From DASQFD01 sp035633255 (GTDB lineage: Bacteria; Actinomycetota; Actinomycetes; Actinomycetales; Dermatophilaceae), in assembly GCA_035633255.1 (NCBI GenBank), contig DASQFD010000021.1:29756-93755 (forward strand): 64,000 nt of DNA, given 5' to 3'. The notes below the pieces were generated by a model. It was not told the DNA's origin, made no database searches, and worked only from the letters and a program-made list of their open reading frames with translations. Each line of letters opens with the position of its first letter. Position 1 is the stretch's first letter. Positions 1 to 8,134 of the stretch are shown one piece after another. The translations under genes were made by a program, and so were the position numbers.

Positions 1-697
1 CGACGTTGCCGGCGAAGGTGATCGTCGCGCCGAACTCGCCCAGCGCCCGCGCCCATGCCAGCGCCGCCCCGGCGGCCACGCCGGGCGCGGCGAGCGGCAG
101 GGCCACCCGGGTGAACACCCGCGTGCGGGAGGCGCCCAGGGTGGCGGCCAGCTGCTCGTGGCGCCGGTCGACCCCGCGCATCGCCCCCTCCACGGCGAGG
201 ACGTAGAACGGCAGGGAGACGAAGAGCTGGGCGAGCACCACCGCGACGGGGGTGAAGGGCAGCCGGACGCCGGCGACCGCCAGCAGGGGGGCGCCGACGA
301 CGCCGCGGCGGCCGTAGGCGAGGAGCAGGGCGACCCCGCCGACCACCGGTGGCAGGACCACCGGCACGGTCACCACCGCGCGGACCCACCGGGCGACCGC
401 GCCGTCGGCCCGGGCGAGCAGCCACGCGAGCGGCGTGCCGAGGACGAGGGCGAGCGCGACGGTGACTAGGGTGGTGAGGAGGGAGAGGCGCAGGGCGGGG
501 CGGATCGCCGGGTCGGCGAGGGAGGCGGGCAGGCCGGCCCAGTCGGTGCGGGCGAGGAGGCCCAGCAGGGGCAGGAGGACCAGGGCGAGGGCCAGGCCGG
601 CCGGGACGAGGAGCGCCACCGGGGTGCCGAGCCGTCGCCGGCGGCGGTGGGCGGCGTCGCGGCCGGACCGGCCGACGTCGTGCGGGCCGGGTGTCAT
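1..697 (-). CDS. modB: molybdate ABC transporter permease ModB (3' end cut by window edge)
   Basis: Reading leftward from ATG at 697, about 232 codons are open to the window edge with no stop. After a short Arg-rich N-terminus come several hydrophobic segments. Near the edge lies the permease coupling loop ending in EFGATITFAGN, characteristic of ModB-type (CysTWA family) permeases, which form the membrane channel for molybdate/tungstate. The ATG overlaps the modA stop as ATGA, so translation is probably coupled. The ATPase ModC is expected beyond the left edge. Function assignment is firm; the C-terminus is not visible. Confidence 0.9.
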   Translation of the reverse strand, partial: MTPGPHDVGRSGRDAAHRRRRRLGTPVALLVPAGLALALVLLPLLGLLARTDWAGLPASLADPAIRPALRLSLLTTLVTVALALVLGTPLAWLLARADGAVARWVRAVVTVPVVLPPVVGGVALLLAYGRRGVVGAPLLAVAGVRLPFTPVAVVLAQLFVSLPFYVLAVEGAMRGVDRRHEQLAATLGASRTRVFTRVALPLAAPGVAAGAALAWARALGEFGATITFAGNV

Positions 698-1548
698 GGG
701 ACGGTGAACCCGGCCGCGGCCAGGGCGGCGCGCCCCTGCGGCCCGGTGACCAGCGCCGCGAAACCGGCCGCGTCGGGGGAGTCGGTGAGCCGGACCAAGG
801 GGTAGTCCACCGTGGTGTTGTCGGCGACCGGGATGGGGACGCCCTGCACGTCGGTCCCCGCCGAGACGACGTCGGAGCGGTAGACGACCGCGGCGTCCGC
901 CTCGCCGAGGCGCACCTTCGCGAGCGTGGCCCGGGCGTCGACCTCCCGTGACGGGTCGGGCACCCGCACGCCGGCTCGGGCGAGGACGGCGTCGGCCGCG
1001 GCGCCGCACGGGGCGGTGCTGGCGCACAGCACGACGTCCAGGCCCGGGCGGGCGAGGTCGGCCAGCCCGCCGACGCCCGCCGGGTTGCCGCTCGGCGTGG
1101 CGATCTCCAGGGAGTTGCGGGCCACCGTCACCGGCGTGAAGCGGCCCGGTCCCCGAGGGCCGGAGGTGCCGGCGGCCTCGGCGGTCCCGCCGGCCTCGGC
1201 GGTCCCGCCGGCCCCGGCGGTCCCGGCGGGCAGCCGCTGGAGTGCCGCGGCCCCCGCCGTGGCCAGCACGTCGGCCGGAGCGCCCTCGGCCACCTGCTCG
1301 GCCAAGGTCGTGCTCGAGCCGGTGCCCAGGACGACGTCGACGCCGGGGTGGTCGCTCTCGTAGGCCCGCGCCAAGGTGGTGAACGGCCCGGTCAGGGACG
1401 ACGCCGCGAGCACCGTCACCGTCGTGGTGCGCTCCCTCGCGCCGGGGCCGGCGGCGCCCGCGCCGGGCGCCCCGCCCTGGCCGCAGCCACCGGCCGCCAG
1501 CGGCAGCACCAGCCCCAGGCCGACGGCGACGAGCCGGCCCGCGCTCAC
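694..1548 (-). CDS. modA: molybdate ABC transporter substrate-binding lipoprotein ModA
   Basis: About 284 aa. GTG at 1548 overlaps the upstream stop (GTGA) and puts a lipoprotein-type signal (hydrophobic run ending LAAGGC) at the N-terminus. The mature protein starts with the ModA-like phrase VLAASSLTGPF and continues with GSSTTLAEQV and a late VYRSDV segment, as in periplasmic oxyanion-binding proteins. A Gly/Ala/Glu-rich insertion (AGGTAEAGGTAEAAG, about residue 130) comes from a short DNA repeat near 1180-1220. It would capture molybdate outside the membrane and hand it to ModB. Middle gene of a three-gene overlapping operon. Confidence 0.9.
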   Translation of the reverse strand: MSAGRLVAVGLGLVLPLAAGGCGQGGAPGAGAAGPGARERTTTVTVLAASSLTGPFTTLARAYESDHPGVDVVLGTGSSTTLAEQVAEGAPADVLATAGAAALQRLPAGTAGAGGTAEAGGTAEAAGTSGPRGPGRFTPVTVARNSLEIATPSGNPAGVGGLADLARPGLDVVLCASTAPCGAAADAVLARAGVRVPDPSREVDARATLAKVRLGEADAAVVYRSDVVSAGTDVQGVPIPVADNTTVDYPLVRLTDSPDAAGFAALVTGPQGRAALAAAGFTVP

Positions 1549-1940
1549 CGGGGGACGCCCACGGTGACGTGGGTGGCCTTGATGCTGGCCACGGCGACCG
1601 AGCCGACCTCGAGCCCGAGCTCGTCCACGGCCTCGCGGGACATCAGCGAGACGACCCGGAAGGGGCCGCACTGCATCTCGACCTGGGCCATGACGGTGTC
1701 GGCGAGGACGCGGGTGACGATGCCGCGCATCCGGTTGCGCGCCGACTGCTCGGAGACGACGCCGACGGGGGCCGGCCGCGCGGTCTCCCGGGCGACCTCG
1801 GCGAGGTCGGCTCCGTCCAGGACGAGCCGGCCGGCGGCGTCACGACGGGCGGTCAGGCGCCCGGCGTCGACCATGCGGCGCACCGTGTCGTCCGACACCC
1901 CCAGGAGCGCCGCGGCGTCCCCGACCCGCAGCTGCGTCAT
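1545..1940 (-). CDS. HTH plus TOBE-domain molybdate-responsive protein
   Basis: About 131 aa. Residues 1-55 form an excisionase/MerR-like helix-turn-helix (VGDAAALLGVSDDTVRRMVDAGRL). Residues 65-130 form a TOBE (Mop) oxyanion-binding fold with SARNRMRGIV and VTVGVPR at its end. Proteins of this layout are usually annotated as molybdenum-pterin-binding proteins or regulators. As first gene of the operon it probably senses molybdate and may autoregulate the operon (inference). ATG at 1940 is preferred over GTG 1949, because a TAGGGT -10 element ends 7 nt upstream of it, implying a leaderless mRNA. Confidence 0.8.
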   Translation of the reverse strand: MTQLRVGDAAALLGVSDDTVRRMVDAGRLTARRDAAGRLVLDGADLAEVARETARPAPVGVVSEQSARNRMRGIVTRVLADTVMAQVEMQCGPFRVVSLMSREAVDELGLEVGSVAVASIKATHVTVGVPR

Positions 1941-1947
1941 GCGAGGC

Positions 1948-1953
1948 ACCCTA
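1948..1953 (-). promoter_or_regulatory. -10 element of the mod operon (leaderless)
   Basis: On the minus strand TAGGGT is followed by 7 nt and the ATG at 1940. This spacing places the transcript start at or next to the start codon. Confidence 0.5.
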
Positions 1954-1955
1954 CC

Positions 1956-1969
1956 GCCGCATCTGCGGC
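1956..1969. promoter_or_regulatory. inverted repeat upstream of mod operon
   Basis: GCCGCA-TC-TGCGGC is a perfect 6-bp inverted repeat just upstream of the mod -10 element, where an operator or the -35 region would be. It could bind the TOBE-HTH protein (inference). It does not look like the E. coli ModE box. Confidence 0.35.
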
Positions 1970-2015
1970 ACCTATCGGCGCGGCGGCAGGCCGGGGTCGC
2001 CCGACCGGGGACTCG

Positions 2016-2831
2016 TCAGCTGCTCGGGTGCGGCCGGACCGGCTCCAGGGTGGGCCGCTTGGGGTCCACCAGGTCCCCCGAGCTCTGGCCGCGCACCCGG
2101 CGCTGCACCCACGGGGCGAGGTGCTGGCGGGCCCAGGCCGCGTGCTCGGCCAGCTCCTCGCGCCGGGTCGCGGCGCTCGGCGGAGGCAGCGGCACGCCCC
2201 AGTCCTCGTCCTCGGTGGCCTGGCCGAGGGAGTGCAGGGCCGCGAGCGCCACCCGGCGGTGCCCCTCGGTCGTCAGGTGCACCCGGTCCGGTGCCCACAT
2301 CCGCCAGTCGCGCAGCGCCGCCATCCCCCAGAGGTTGAGGACGAGGCAGCCGTGTCGCTGGGCGATGGTGAAGAGGTTGGCGGTGTGGATCCCGTGCCGC
2401 CCGCGCAGCGGCCGCAGCAGCCCGGCCTGCCGGGTGTCGACCGGCGTGGCCAGGAGCACGTCGGCCCCGGTGGCCCGGGCCCGGACCACGGCCGCCTCCA
2501 GCCGGTCCGCGAGCACGCTGGGGTCCACGCCGGGGCGCAGCAGGTCGTTCCCGCCACCGACGATCGAGACCAGGTCCGGCCCGAGCCCCAGCGCCGCGTC
2601 GAGCTGCGCTCCCACGATGTCGTCGAGGAGGCGGCCCCGGACGGCCAGGTTGGCGTAGGAGAAGGGCAGGCGGTGCGCCCCCGCCACCTCGTCGAGCGAG
2701 GCGGCCAACCGGTCCGCCCAGCCGAGGAAGCCCCCCTGTTTGTCGGGGTCGGGGTCGCTCAGGCCCTCGGTAAAGGAGTCGCCGATGGCGACGAAGCGGG
2801 TCCACACTCGGTCCGGTGGTGGTGTCGTCAC
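2016..2831 (-). CDS. SGNH/GDSL family hydrolase
   Basis: About 271 aa with no signal peptide. Block I is FVAIGDSFTEGL (nucleophile Ser), followed by a conserved Gly/Asn block (GGGNDLLR) and the C-terminal DRVHLTTEGH with the Asp-x-x-His pair. These are the four catalytic blocks of SGNH esterases/lipases, cytoplasmic type. GTG at 2831 overlaps the ung stop (GTGA), so the two genes are co-transcribed and translationally coupled. The substrate cannot be told from sequence. Confidence 0.88.
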   Translation of the reverse strand: MTTPPPDRVWTRFVAIGDSFTEGLSDPDPDKQGGFLGWADRLAASLDEVAGAHRLPFSYANLAVRGRLLDDIVGAQLDAALGLGPDLVSIVGGGNDLLRPGVDPSVLADRLEAAVVRARATGADVLLATPVDTRQAGLLRPLRGRHGIHTANLFTIAQRHGCLVLNLWGMAALRDWRMWAPDRVHLTTEGHRRVALAALHSLGQATEDEDWGVPLPPPSAATRREELAEHAAWARQHLAPWVQRRVRGQSSGDLVDPKRPTLEPVRPHPSS

Positions 2832-3505
2832 GGCAGACTCCAGTCGAGGGGGGGCGCCCCCTGCTCGGCGAGCAGGGCGTTGGCCCGGCTGAACGGACGG
2901 GATCCGAGGAAGCCGGACCGGGCGGAGAGCGGCGACGGGTGCGCCGACTCCACGCACGGTATGCCGTGCAGCCGGGTCCGCAGGGCGCGAGCGTCCCGCC
3001 CCCACAGGATCGCCACGAGTGGGCCACCGCGTCCGACGAGGGCGTCGATGGCGCGGTCGGTCACCTCCTCCCACCCCCGGCCGCGGTGGCTGGCGGGGCG
3101 GCCCGGGGAGACGGTGAGCACCCGGTTGAGCAGCAGCACCCCGGCGTCCGCCCACGGGGTCAGGTCGCCGGTGGTGGGGCGCGGGACGCCGAGGTCGGCC
3201 ACGAGCTCGGTGAAGATGTTGCCCAGGCTCGGCGGCAGCGGCCGGACCTGCGGCGCGACGGAGAAGGAGAGCCCGACGGCGTGCCCGGGCGTCGGGTAGG
3301 GGTCCTGGCCGACCACGAGCACCCGGACCTCCGGCAACGGCCGCTCGAAGGCCCGCAGGACGAGCGGACCGCCCGGCAGGTAGCCGCGGCCGGCGGCCGT
3401 CTCCGCCCGCAGGAAGGCACCGAGCCCGGCCACGGTGCCCGAGACCGGCTCGAGGGCCGGCACCCAGGTCGGGTGGACGAGCTCGTGCAGCGGCCGGGCG
3501 GTCAC
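2828..3505 (-). CDS. ung: uracil-DNA glycosylase, family 1
   Basis: About 225 aa. It carries the family-1 UDG water-activating loop VVGQDPYPTPG and the C-terminal HPSPLS minor-groove loop, with Asn of the LLLNRVLTV strand between them. It excises uracil from DNA to start base-excision repair. Three in-frame GTG codons exist (3523, 3514, 3505). The last is preferred, because a TAGCGT -10 element at 3513-3518 lies 7 nt upstream of it and would exclude the others. Followed by the overlapping SGNH hydrolase gene. Confidence 0.95.
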   Translation of the reverse strand: MTARPLHELVHPTWVPALEPVSGTVAGLGAFLRAETAAGRGYLPGGPLVLRAFERPLPEVRVLVVGQDPYPTPGHAVGLSFSVAPQVRPLPPSLGNIFTELVADLGVPRPTTGDLTPWADAGVLLLNRVLTVSPGRPASHRGRGWEEVTDRAIDALVGRGGPLVAILWGRDARALRTRLHGIPCVESAHPSPLSARSGFLGSRPFSRANALLAEQGAPPLDWSLP

Positions 3506-3512
3506 GCGCGCC

Positions 3513-3518
3513 ACGCTA
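3513..3518 (-). promoter_or_regulatory. -10 element of ung (leaderless)
   Basis: TAGCGT on the minus strand, 7 nt before GTG 3505. It decides the start of ung. Confidence 0.5.
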
Positions 3519-3607
3519 CCCACGCCCCGGGGCGGCCGGGGGTATCAGCACGGCCCGGTCCCCCCTCCTCCTCCCAGACAGCGCAGTCCGCCCCGAGGAG
3601 CACCACC

Positions 3608-4768
3608 ATGACGCTCACCGTCGCCCCCCCGACGGCCGCCGCGACCGCGCGGGCACCGCAGCCCCGTGAGGGGCTCCCCGCGGCGACGCCGTACCTCGAG
3701 CTGGACGTCGGGGTCGCCGTGGCCCGCTACCAGGAGCTCGCCGCCGCCCTGCCCGGCACGGGGATCCGGTATGCCGTCAAGGCCAACCCGCACCCCGCCC
3801 TCCTGCGGGCGCTCGCGACCGCCGGGTGCTCCTTCGACGTGGCGAGCCCCGCGGAGGTGCACGCCGCCCTGGCCGCCGGCGCCGCCGCCGGTGCCCTGGT
3901 CTGCTCCAACCCCGTCCGTCGGCGCGACCACGCCGCCGAGGTCGCCGGGCTGGGCGTCCGGGTGGTCGTCGTGGACAGCCCGCAGGAGGTCGCCAAGGTC
4001 GCCGAGGTGGCACCCGGCTCCTCGGTGCTGGTGCGGATCCTCGCCTCCGGCGACGGTTCGGACTGGCCGCTGTCCCGCAAGTACGGCTGCTCGCCCAGCC
4101 AGGCCGTCCGCCTGCTGCACGACGCCGCCGTCCTGGGGCTCGACCCGGCGGGGGTGTGCTTCCACGTCGGGTCGCAGCAGCGCGACCCGCGCGCGTGGTG
4201 CACACCGGTCGCGGACGCGGCCCGGGTGTTCACCGGCGCCCGCACCCTCGGCCTGCGCCCGTGGCTGCTCGACCTGGGGGGCGGCTTCCCGGCCCGCCTG
4301 GAGGGGCAGGCGCCGCCGGTCACGGCATACGGGCGGGTCATCGAGGAGGCGCTCGACGCCGGCTTCGGGGGGGACCGGCCGCACACCCTGGCCGAGCCCG
4401 GCCGGGGCATCGTCGGCGACGCCGGCACCGTGGTCGCGCGCGTGGTCGCGGTGCTGGACCGGGGGGTGACCCGGTGGGTCTACCTGGACGCCGGCGTCTT
4501 CACCGGGCTGGTGGAGACCCTCGACGAGGCGATCCGCTACCGGCTCGAGACCTCGGCCGACGGGGGCCCGACCCGGCCGTGCGTCCTCGCCGGGCCGACG
4601 TGCGACAGCGCGGACGTGCTCTACGAGCGGCGCCCGGTGCACCTGCCCCGGGCCCTCGCGGAGGGGGACGTGGTGCGGCTGCGGTCGGCGGGGGCCTACA
4701 CCACGTGCTACTCGACGGTCGGCTTCAACGGCTTCGCGCCGATGTCCACCGTGCTCACCGGGACCTGA
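3608..4768 (+). CDS. PLP-dependent ornithine/lysine-type decarboxylase (fold type III)
   Basis: About 386 aa, start ATG with GAGGAG 7 nt upstream. Motifs of the eukaryotic-type ODC/alanine-racemase-fold family appear in order: YAVKANP (PLP lysine about K58), FHVGSQ, LDLGGGFP, EPGR (phosphate binding), GPTCDSADVLYE (catalytic Cys) and YTTCYSTVGFNGF. Such enzymes make putrescine or cadaverine from ornithine or lysine. A diaminopimelate decarboxylase is less likely because the typical LysA C-terminus differs. The MFS transporter gene follows 3 nt later, suggesting synthesis coupled to polyamine export (inference). Confidence 0.88.
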   Translation: MTLTVAPPTAAATARAPQPREGLPAATPYLELDVGVAVARYQELAAALPGTGIRYAVKANPHPALLRALATAGCSFDVASPAEVHAALAAGAAAGALVCSNPVRRRDHAAEVAGLGVRVVVVDSPQEVAKVAEVAPGSSVLVRILASGDGSDWPLSRKYGCSPSQAVRLLHDAAVLGLDPAGVCFHVGSQQRDPRAWCTPVADAARVFTGARTLGLRPWLLDLGGGFPARLEGQAPPVTAYGRVIEEALDAGFGGDRPHTLAEPGRGIVGDAGTVVARVVAVLDRGVTRWVYLDAGVFTGLVETLDEAIRYRLETSADGGPTRPCVLAGPTCDSADVLYERRPVHLPRALAEGDVVRLRSAGAYTTCYSTVGFNGFAPMSTVLTGT

Positions 4769-4771
4769 GCC

Positions 4772-6037
4772 GTGCTCCGCCTCGACTGGGCCACCCGCCG
4801 GGTGCTGGTCGCGCACGCCCTCGCCTCGGTGGGGATGTCGCTGCCGTGGCCGCTGCTGCTCGTCCTGGTGTGGACGCAGACGGAGGACCCGCTGCTGCTC
4901 GGGGTGACCGCCGCCCTGCGGATGCTTCCCGGGGTGCTGCTGTCCTGGGCCGGGGGGCGGCTCGCGGACCGGCGCGCCCGGGACCGGCTGGTCATGGCCA
5001 CCCTGCTCGGCCGCGTGCTGGCGCTCGGCGTGGCCGGGGCCGGCGTGCTGACCGACCGGCTCTGGCTCGCCGTCGCCGGCTGCACGGTGGCCGTGGCCGT
5101 GGCCACCCCGGCCTACCCGGCCCTGGCGGCGGCGCTCCCGGGACTGGCCGGGCGGGAGTACCGCGCCGCCACCGACCGGCTCGTCACCGTGGAGGCCGGC
5201 GGGTTCGTCGTCGGTCCCGCGCTCGGCGGACTCGCGCTGGCGCCGGCCACCCGGCCGTGGGTGCCCGCCGCGTCGGCGCTGCTCGTGGCGCTCGCCGCCG
5301 CGGTCATCGCCGGCGTGCGGATGCCGGCTCCCTCCCTCGCCCGCCCGGGCGGGGCGCCGGGCGACCCCCGCCCGGGCGGGACGGGCGGGCGGGGCGCGGA
5401 CCCGGGGTCGCCGCCGGTCGGGCTGCGGGCCACCCTGCGGGGGTCGGTGGCGCTGCGCGGCTCGCTCGCCGTCATGGCCCTGGTCAACCTCGTCTTCGGG
5501 CTCGTCGCCGTCGCCCTGGTCCCCATCGCCGACCAGCGGTGGGCCGGGGACGCGCACGCGTTCGGCCTGGCGAGCGCCGCCCTCGGCTTCGGCGGCCTCG
5601 GTGCTCCCCTGCTCGGCCGGCTCGCTCCCACCGTCGTCCGGCGGGTGCGCCGGGGCGCGGCGCTCGGTGGCCTGATGCTGCTCGTGACCGCCGCCGCGCC
5701 GCAGGTCCGCCTCGCGCTCCTGCCACTGGCCGCCGCGGGCGCGCTCGCCATCTCGGTGGAGGGGGCGGCGACGGGCATCCTGCAGGACGGGGTGGGGGAC
5801 CACCTGCGCGCCTCGGTGCTCGGGCTGGGGGACTCGGTCATGCTCGGCGCCGCCCTGGTCGGCTCGCTCGTGGGCCCGCTGCTGGTCGGCCTCGCCGGTC
5901 CGGTGCCGGTGCTGCTCGGCAGCGCGCTGGCCTTCGGCAGCGGCGCCGTGCTCGTCGGCCGGTCCCGGCCGGTGGCCGCCCCCGCACCGCGGCACGCCGC
6001 CGGGACGAGGTGGCTCGACCGCACCAGAGCCCGGTGA
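4772..6037 (+). CDS. MFS transporter, linked to decarboxylase
   Basis: 421 aa with about 10-12 hydrophobic helices, a GGRLADRRARDRL loop between helices 2 and 3 (the MFS cytoplasmic signature) and a long Gly/Pro-rich central loop near residues 190-215. GTG begins 3 nt after the decarboxylase stop, so it is in the same operon. The substrate is unknown; a polyamine or drug efflux role is suggested only by context. Confidence 0.85.
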   Translation: MLRLDWATRRVLVAHALASVGMSLPWPLLLVLVWTQTEDPLLLGVTAALRMLPGVLLSWAGGRLADRRARDRLVMATLLGRVLALGVAGAGVLTDRLWLAVAGCTVAVAVATPAYPALAAALPGLAGREYRAATDRLVTVEAGGFVVGPALGGLALAPATRPWVPAASALLVALAAAVIAGVRMPAPSLARPGGAPGDPRPGGTGGRGADPGSPPVGLRATLRGSVALRGSLAVMALVNLVFGLVAVALVPIADQRWAGDAHAFGLASAALGFGGLGAPLLGRLAPTVVRRVRRGAALGGLMLLVTAAAPQVRLALLPLAAAGALAISVEGAATGILQDGVGDHLRASVLGLGDSVMLGAALVGSLVGPLLVGLAGPVPVLLGSALAFGSGAVLVGRSRPVAAPAPRHAAGTRWLDRTRAR

Positions 6038-6048
6038 AACCCGTCCAG

Positions 6049-6100
6049 ACCCACCCGTCCGAACCCACCCGAACCCACCCGTCCGCACCCACCCGTCGGG
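6049..6100. repeat. short degenerate repeats of ACCCACCCG
   Basis: ACCCACCCG recurs four times with TCCG/AACCC spacers in the 120-bp gap between converging genes. It may mark replication slippage; no hairpin was found. Confidence 0.7.
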
Positions 6101-6157
6101 CACGTGGGCGCGGTCCCGCTCGCCGGGCCGGTCAGCCGGCCGACCCCGGGCAAGGGG

Positions 6158-6931
6158 TCAGCGCCGCTGGGGCGCCCCGGTCGCGACGAGCTGCGTGGTG
6201 CGCTTGGCGGACGTGCGGATCGCGGTGCGCTCGTCGAGCCAGCCGCCCGCCACGCCGACCACCGGCAGGCGGGCGAGGGTGCGGGTGACGATCCCGCCGC
6301 GCGGCCGGCGGTCCAGCAGGTCGTCGACCTCGAGGAAGCTGCGCGCGAGGCGCCAGAGCGTGCGCACGGTCCGCTTCGCCCCGTCCCCGAGCGCCTCCAT
6401 GGCGCTGGGCGGCTCGGTCGGGTCCTCCGCGGCCTCCTCCAGGGCCCGCTCGGCGTCGGTGGCCGGGACCGAGTCCGGCGCCGGGACCAGGTCGCGCCCG
6501 AAGAGCACCGTCCCGAGCAGCGGCACCCAGTCGGCGGGGTCGGTGACCCCGTGCTCCCGCGCGGCGGCGCACACCGCCAGACCGCTCGCCGAGGCGCCGA
6601 GGGCGGACTGGAGCGGGACCCGGTCGGCGATCGCGCCGGCGAAGCGGGGTGCGGCCGCCGCGAGCCCGGCGGTCAGGCCGATCCGCCGGACCCACCAGTC
6701 GACGCGTCGCCCGGCGGGCTGGCGGGCCCACTCCTCCGAGGCGGGCGTGACCTCCCCGACGGCGCGGTCCCGGACCGCGTCGAGGACCCGGGCCGGCAGG
6801 CTCGCCGACGCCGGCGGGTCGTCGTCGACCCCGAGCCAGCGCTGCGGGTCGCGGACGACGTGGGCGACCATGCCGGCGTAGCCGGCCAGGATTCCGGTGA
6901 GCTGCTCGTCGGTGACGGACGACGTGGCCAT
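6158..6931 (-). CDS. conserved-looking protein of unknown function
   Basis: 257 aa, ATG preceded by GGGGGA. It has no recognisable signal peptide. The centre (about residues 85-150) is Ala/Gly-rich and mildly hydrophobic, with IGLTAGLAAAAPRFAGA, and an Arg/Lys-rich helix follows about residues 185-200. The end is basic. I do not recognise the family. It stands alone, convergent with the MFS gene and divergent from the HAD gene. Codon use matches its neighbours, so it is probably a genuine lineage-specific gene. Confidence 0.6.
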   Translation of the reverse strand: MATSSVTDEQLTGILAGYAGMVAHVVRDPQRWLGVDDDPPASASLPARVLDAVRDRAVGEVTPASEEWARQPAGRRVDWWVRRIGLTAGLAAAAPRFAGAIADRVPLQSALGASASGLAVCAAAREHGVTDPADWVPLLGTVLFGRDLVPAPDSVPATDAERALEEAAEDPTEPPSAMEALGDGAKRTVRTLWRLARSFLEVDDLLDRRPRGGIVTRTLARLPVVGVAGGWLDERTAIRTSAKRTTQLVATGAPQRR

Positions 6932-7059
6932 GCGATCCCCCTGAGGACGTGGACGCAGGGCTCATGCCCCGGGGGGGCGCGGACCATGCGGACGGACGGC
7001 ACCCGTGACCCCGGGGAGCGCCGCGAGGTGGGCCGGGCGCGCGGGGGGAGCACCCGGCA

Positions 7060-7065
7060 TACCCT
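7060..7065 (+). promoter_or_regulatory. -10 element of the HAD gene (leaderless)
   Basis: TACCCT ends 6 nt before GTG 7072. No Shine-Dalgarno is visible, so a leaderless mRNA is likely. Confidence 0.5.
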
Positions 7066-7071
7066 GTCGCG

Positions 7072-7743
7072 GTGACCCCGACGCCCCGCTGGCGCACGGT
7101 CCTGTTCGACCTCGACGGGACGCTGGCCGACACGATCCCGCTCATCGTCGCGTCCTACCAGCACGCGTGGCGGACCGTGCTCGGCGTCGAGGCCGACGAG
7201 GCCGGGGCGCGGGCCTGGATCGGCCGGCCGCTGCTGCCGGCGCTGCTCGAGGAGTCGCCCGAGCACGGGCACGAGCTGGACCGGGTCTACCGCGAGTGGA
7301 ACCTCGCCAACACCGACCGGCTGATCCGGCGGTATGCCGGCGTGCCCGAGCTCGTGGTCGCGCTCACCGCCGCCGGGGTCCGGTGCGCCGTGGTCACCTC
7401 CAAGCGGCGGGCGACCGCCCGGCTCGCGCTGACCGGGGTCGGTCTGGACGGGGTCGTGGACGTCGTCACCGCCCTGGAGGACACCAGCGAGCACAAGCCG
7501 TCCCCGGTGCCGCTGCGTCACGGGGCGGAGGCGGTGGGGAGGCGGCCGGAGGAGTGCGCCTACGTCGGGGACGCGGTCGTCGACGTGCGGGCGGCCCAGG
7601 CCGCCGGGATGGCGGCGGTCGCGGTGACGTGGGGCGCCGGCCGGCGGGAGGACCTGGCCGCCGCCGGCCCCGACCACCTGGTGGACACCGTGGACGAGCT
7701 ACAGGAGGTGCTGCTCCCCGGCTCGCTGGAGGGGCGGGGGTGA
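7072..7743 (+). CDS. HAD-superfamily phosphatase (PpaX/Gph-like)
   Basis: 223 aa. All four HAD motifs are present: DLDGTLADT (I, nucleophile Asp), VVTSKR (II), HKPSP (III, Lys) and YVGDAVVD (IV). A helical cap lies between motifs I and II. The pattern fits the pyrophosphatase/phosphoglycolate phosphatase subgroup; the actual substrate is unknown. The start is fixed by the -10 element 6 nt upstream. The DUF3263 gene follows on the same strand but has its own promoter. Confidence 0.88.
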   Translation: MTPTPRWRTVLFDLDGTLADTIPLIVASYQHAWRTVLGVEADEAGARAWIGRPLLPALLEESPEHGHELDRVYREWNLANTDRLIRRYAGVPELVVALTAAGVRCAVVTSKRRATARLALTGVGLDGVVDVVTALEDTSEHKPSPVPLRHGAEAVGRRPEECAYVGDAVVDVRAAQAAGMAAVAVTWGAGRREDLAAAGPDHLVDTVDELQEVLLPGSLEGRG

Positions 7744-7773
7744 ATGACACGGCTGTCGTTCCCCCGCTAGAAT
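7744..7773 (+). promoter_or_regulatory. sigma70-type promoter of the DUF3263 gene
   Basis: ATGACA (7744-7749), an 18-bp spacer and TAGAAT (7768-7773). It overlaps the end of the HAD gene and sits 32 nt before the TTG at 7806. Confidence 0.55.
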
Positions 7774-7805
7774 CCGGCGAACCACCGCCGACGAAGGGTC
7801 GATCG

Positions 7806-8093
7806 TTGAACGCCGTGCGTGAGCAGGTCCCTCTTGCCCCCGCCGCCCTGTCCGAGCGCGACCGGGAGGTCCTCGCCTTCGAGCGGCAGTGGTGGAAGTA
7901 CGCCGGGTCGAAGGAGACCGCGATCAGGGAGCTCTTCGACATGAGCGCCACGCGGTACTACCAGGTGCTCAACGCCCTCCTCGACAACCCCGCGGCCTTC
8001 GAGCACGACCCGATGCTCGTCAAGCGGCTGCGCCGGCTGCGCAGCAGCCGGCAGCGGGCCCGCTCGGCGCGCCGCCTCGGCCTGCAGCCCTGA
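7806..8093 (+). CDS. DUF3263 domain protein
   Basis: About 95 aa from TTG 7806 (GAAGGG at 7793-7798). The core LSERDREVLAFERQWWKYAGSKE, then IRELFDMSATRYYQVLN, is the DUF3263 domain, a small actinobacterial family with a helix-turn-helix-like pattern. The C-terminus is Arg-rich. An in-frame GTG at 7740, overlapping the HAD stop, would add 22 residues but lies upstream of the likely -10 element, so TTG is preferred. A DNA-binding role is inference. Confidence 0.78.
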   Translation: MNAVREQVPLAPAALSERDREVLAFERQWWKYAGSKETAIRELFDMSATRYYQVLNALLDNPAAFEHDPMLVKRLRRLRSSRQRARSARRLGLQP

Positions 8094-8134
8094 CGGTCGC
8101 GGCGCAGCGGCCTCACCGGACGGCCGGGCTGGCG

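Noticed and set aside
1956..1969. Moco riboswitch upstream of the mod operon
   Set aside because: Only a 14-nt inverted repeat exists in a 66-bp gap, far too short, and the operon appears leaderless.
3545..6103. 852-codon open frame on the minus strand opposite the decarboxylase and MFS genes
   Set aside because: It is a GC-rich shadow of well-supported plus-strand genes, with Arg/Pro/Gly-rich low-complexity translation and no family features.
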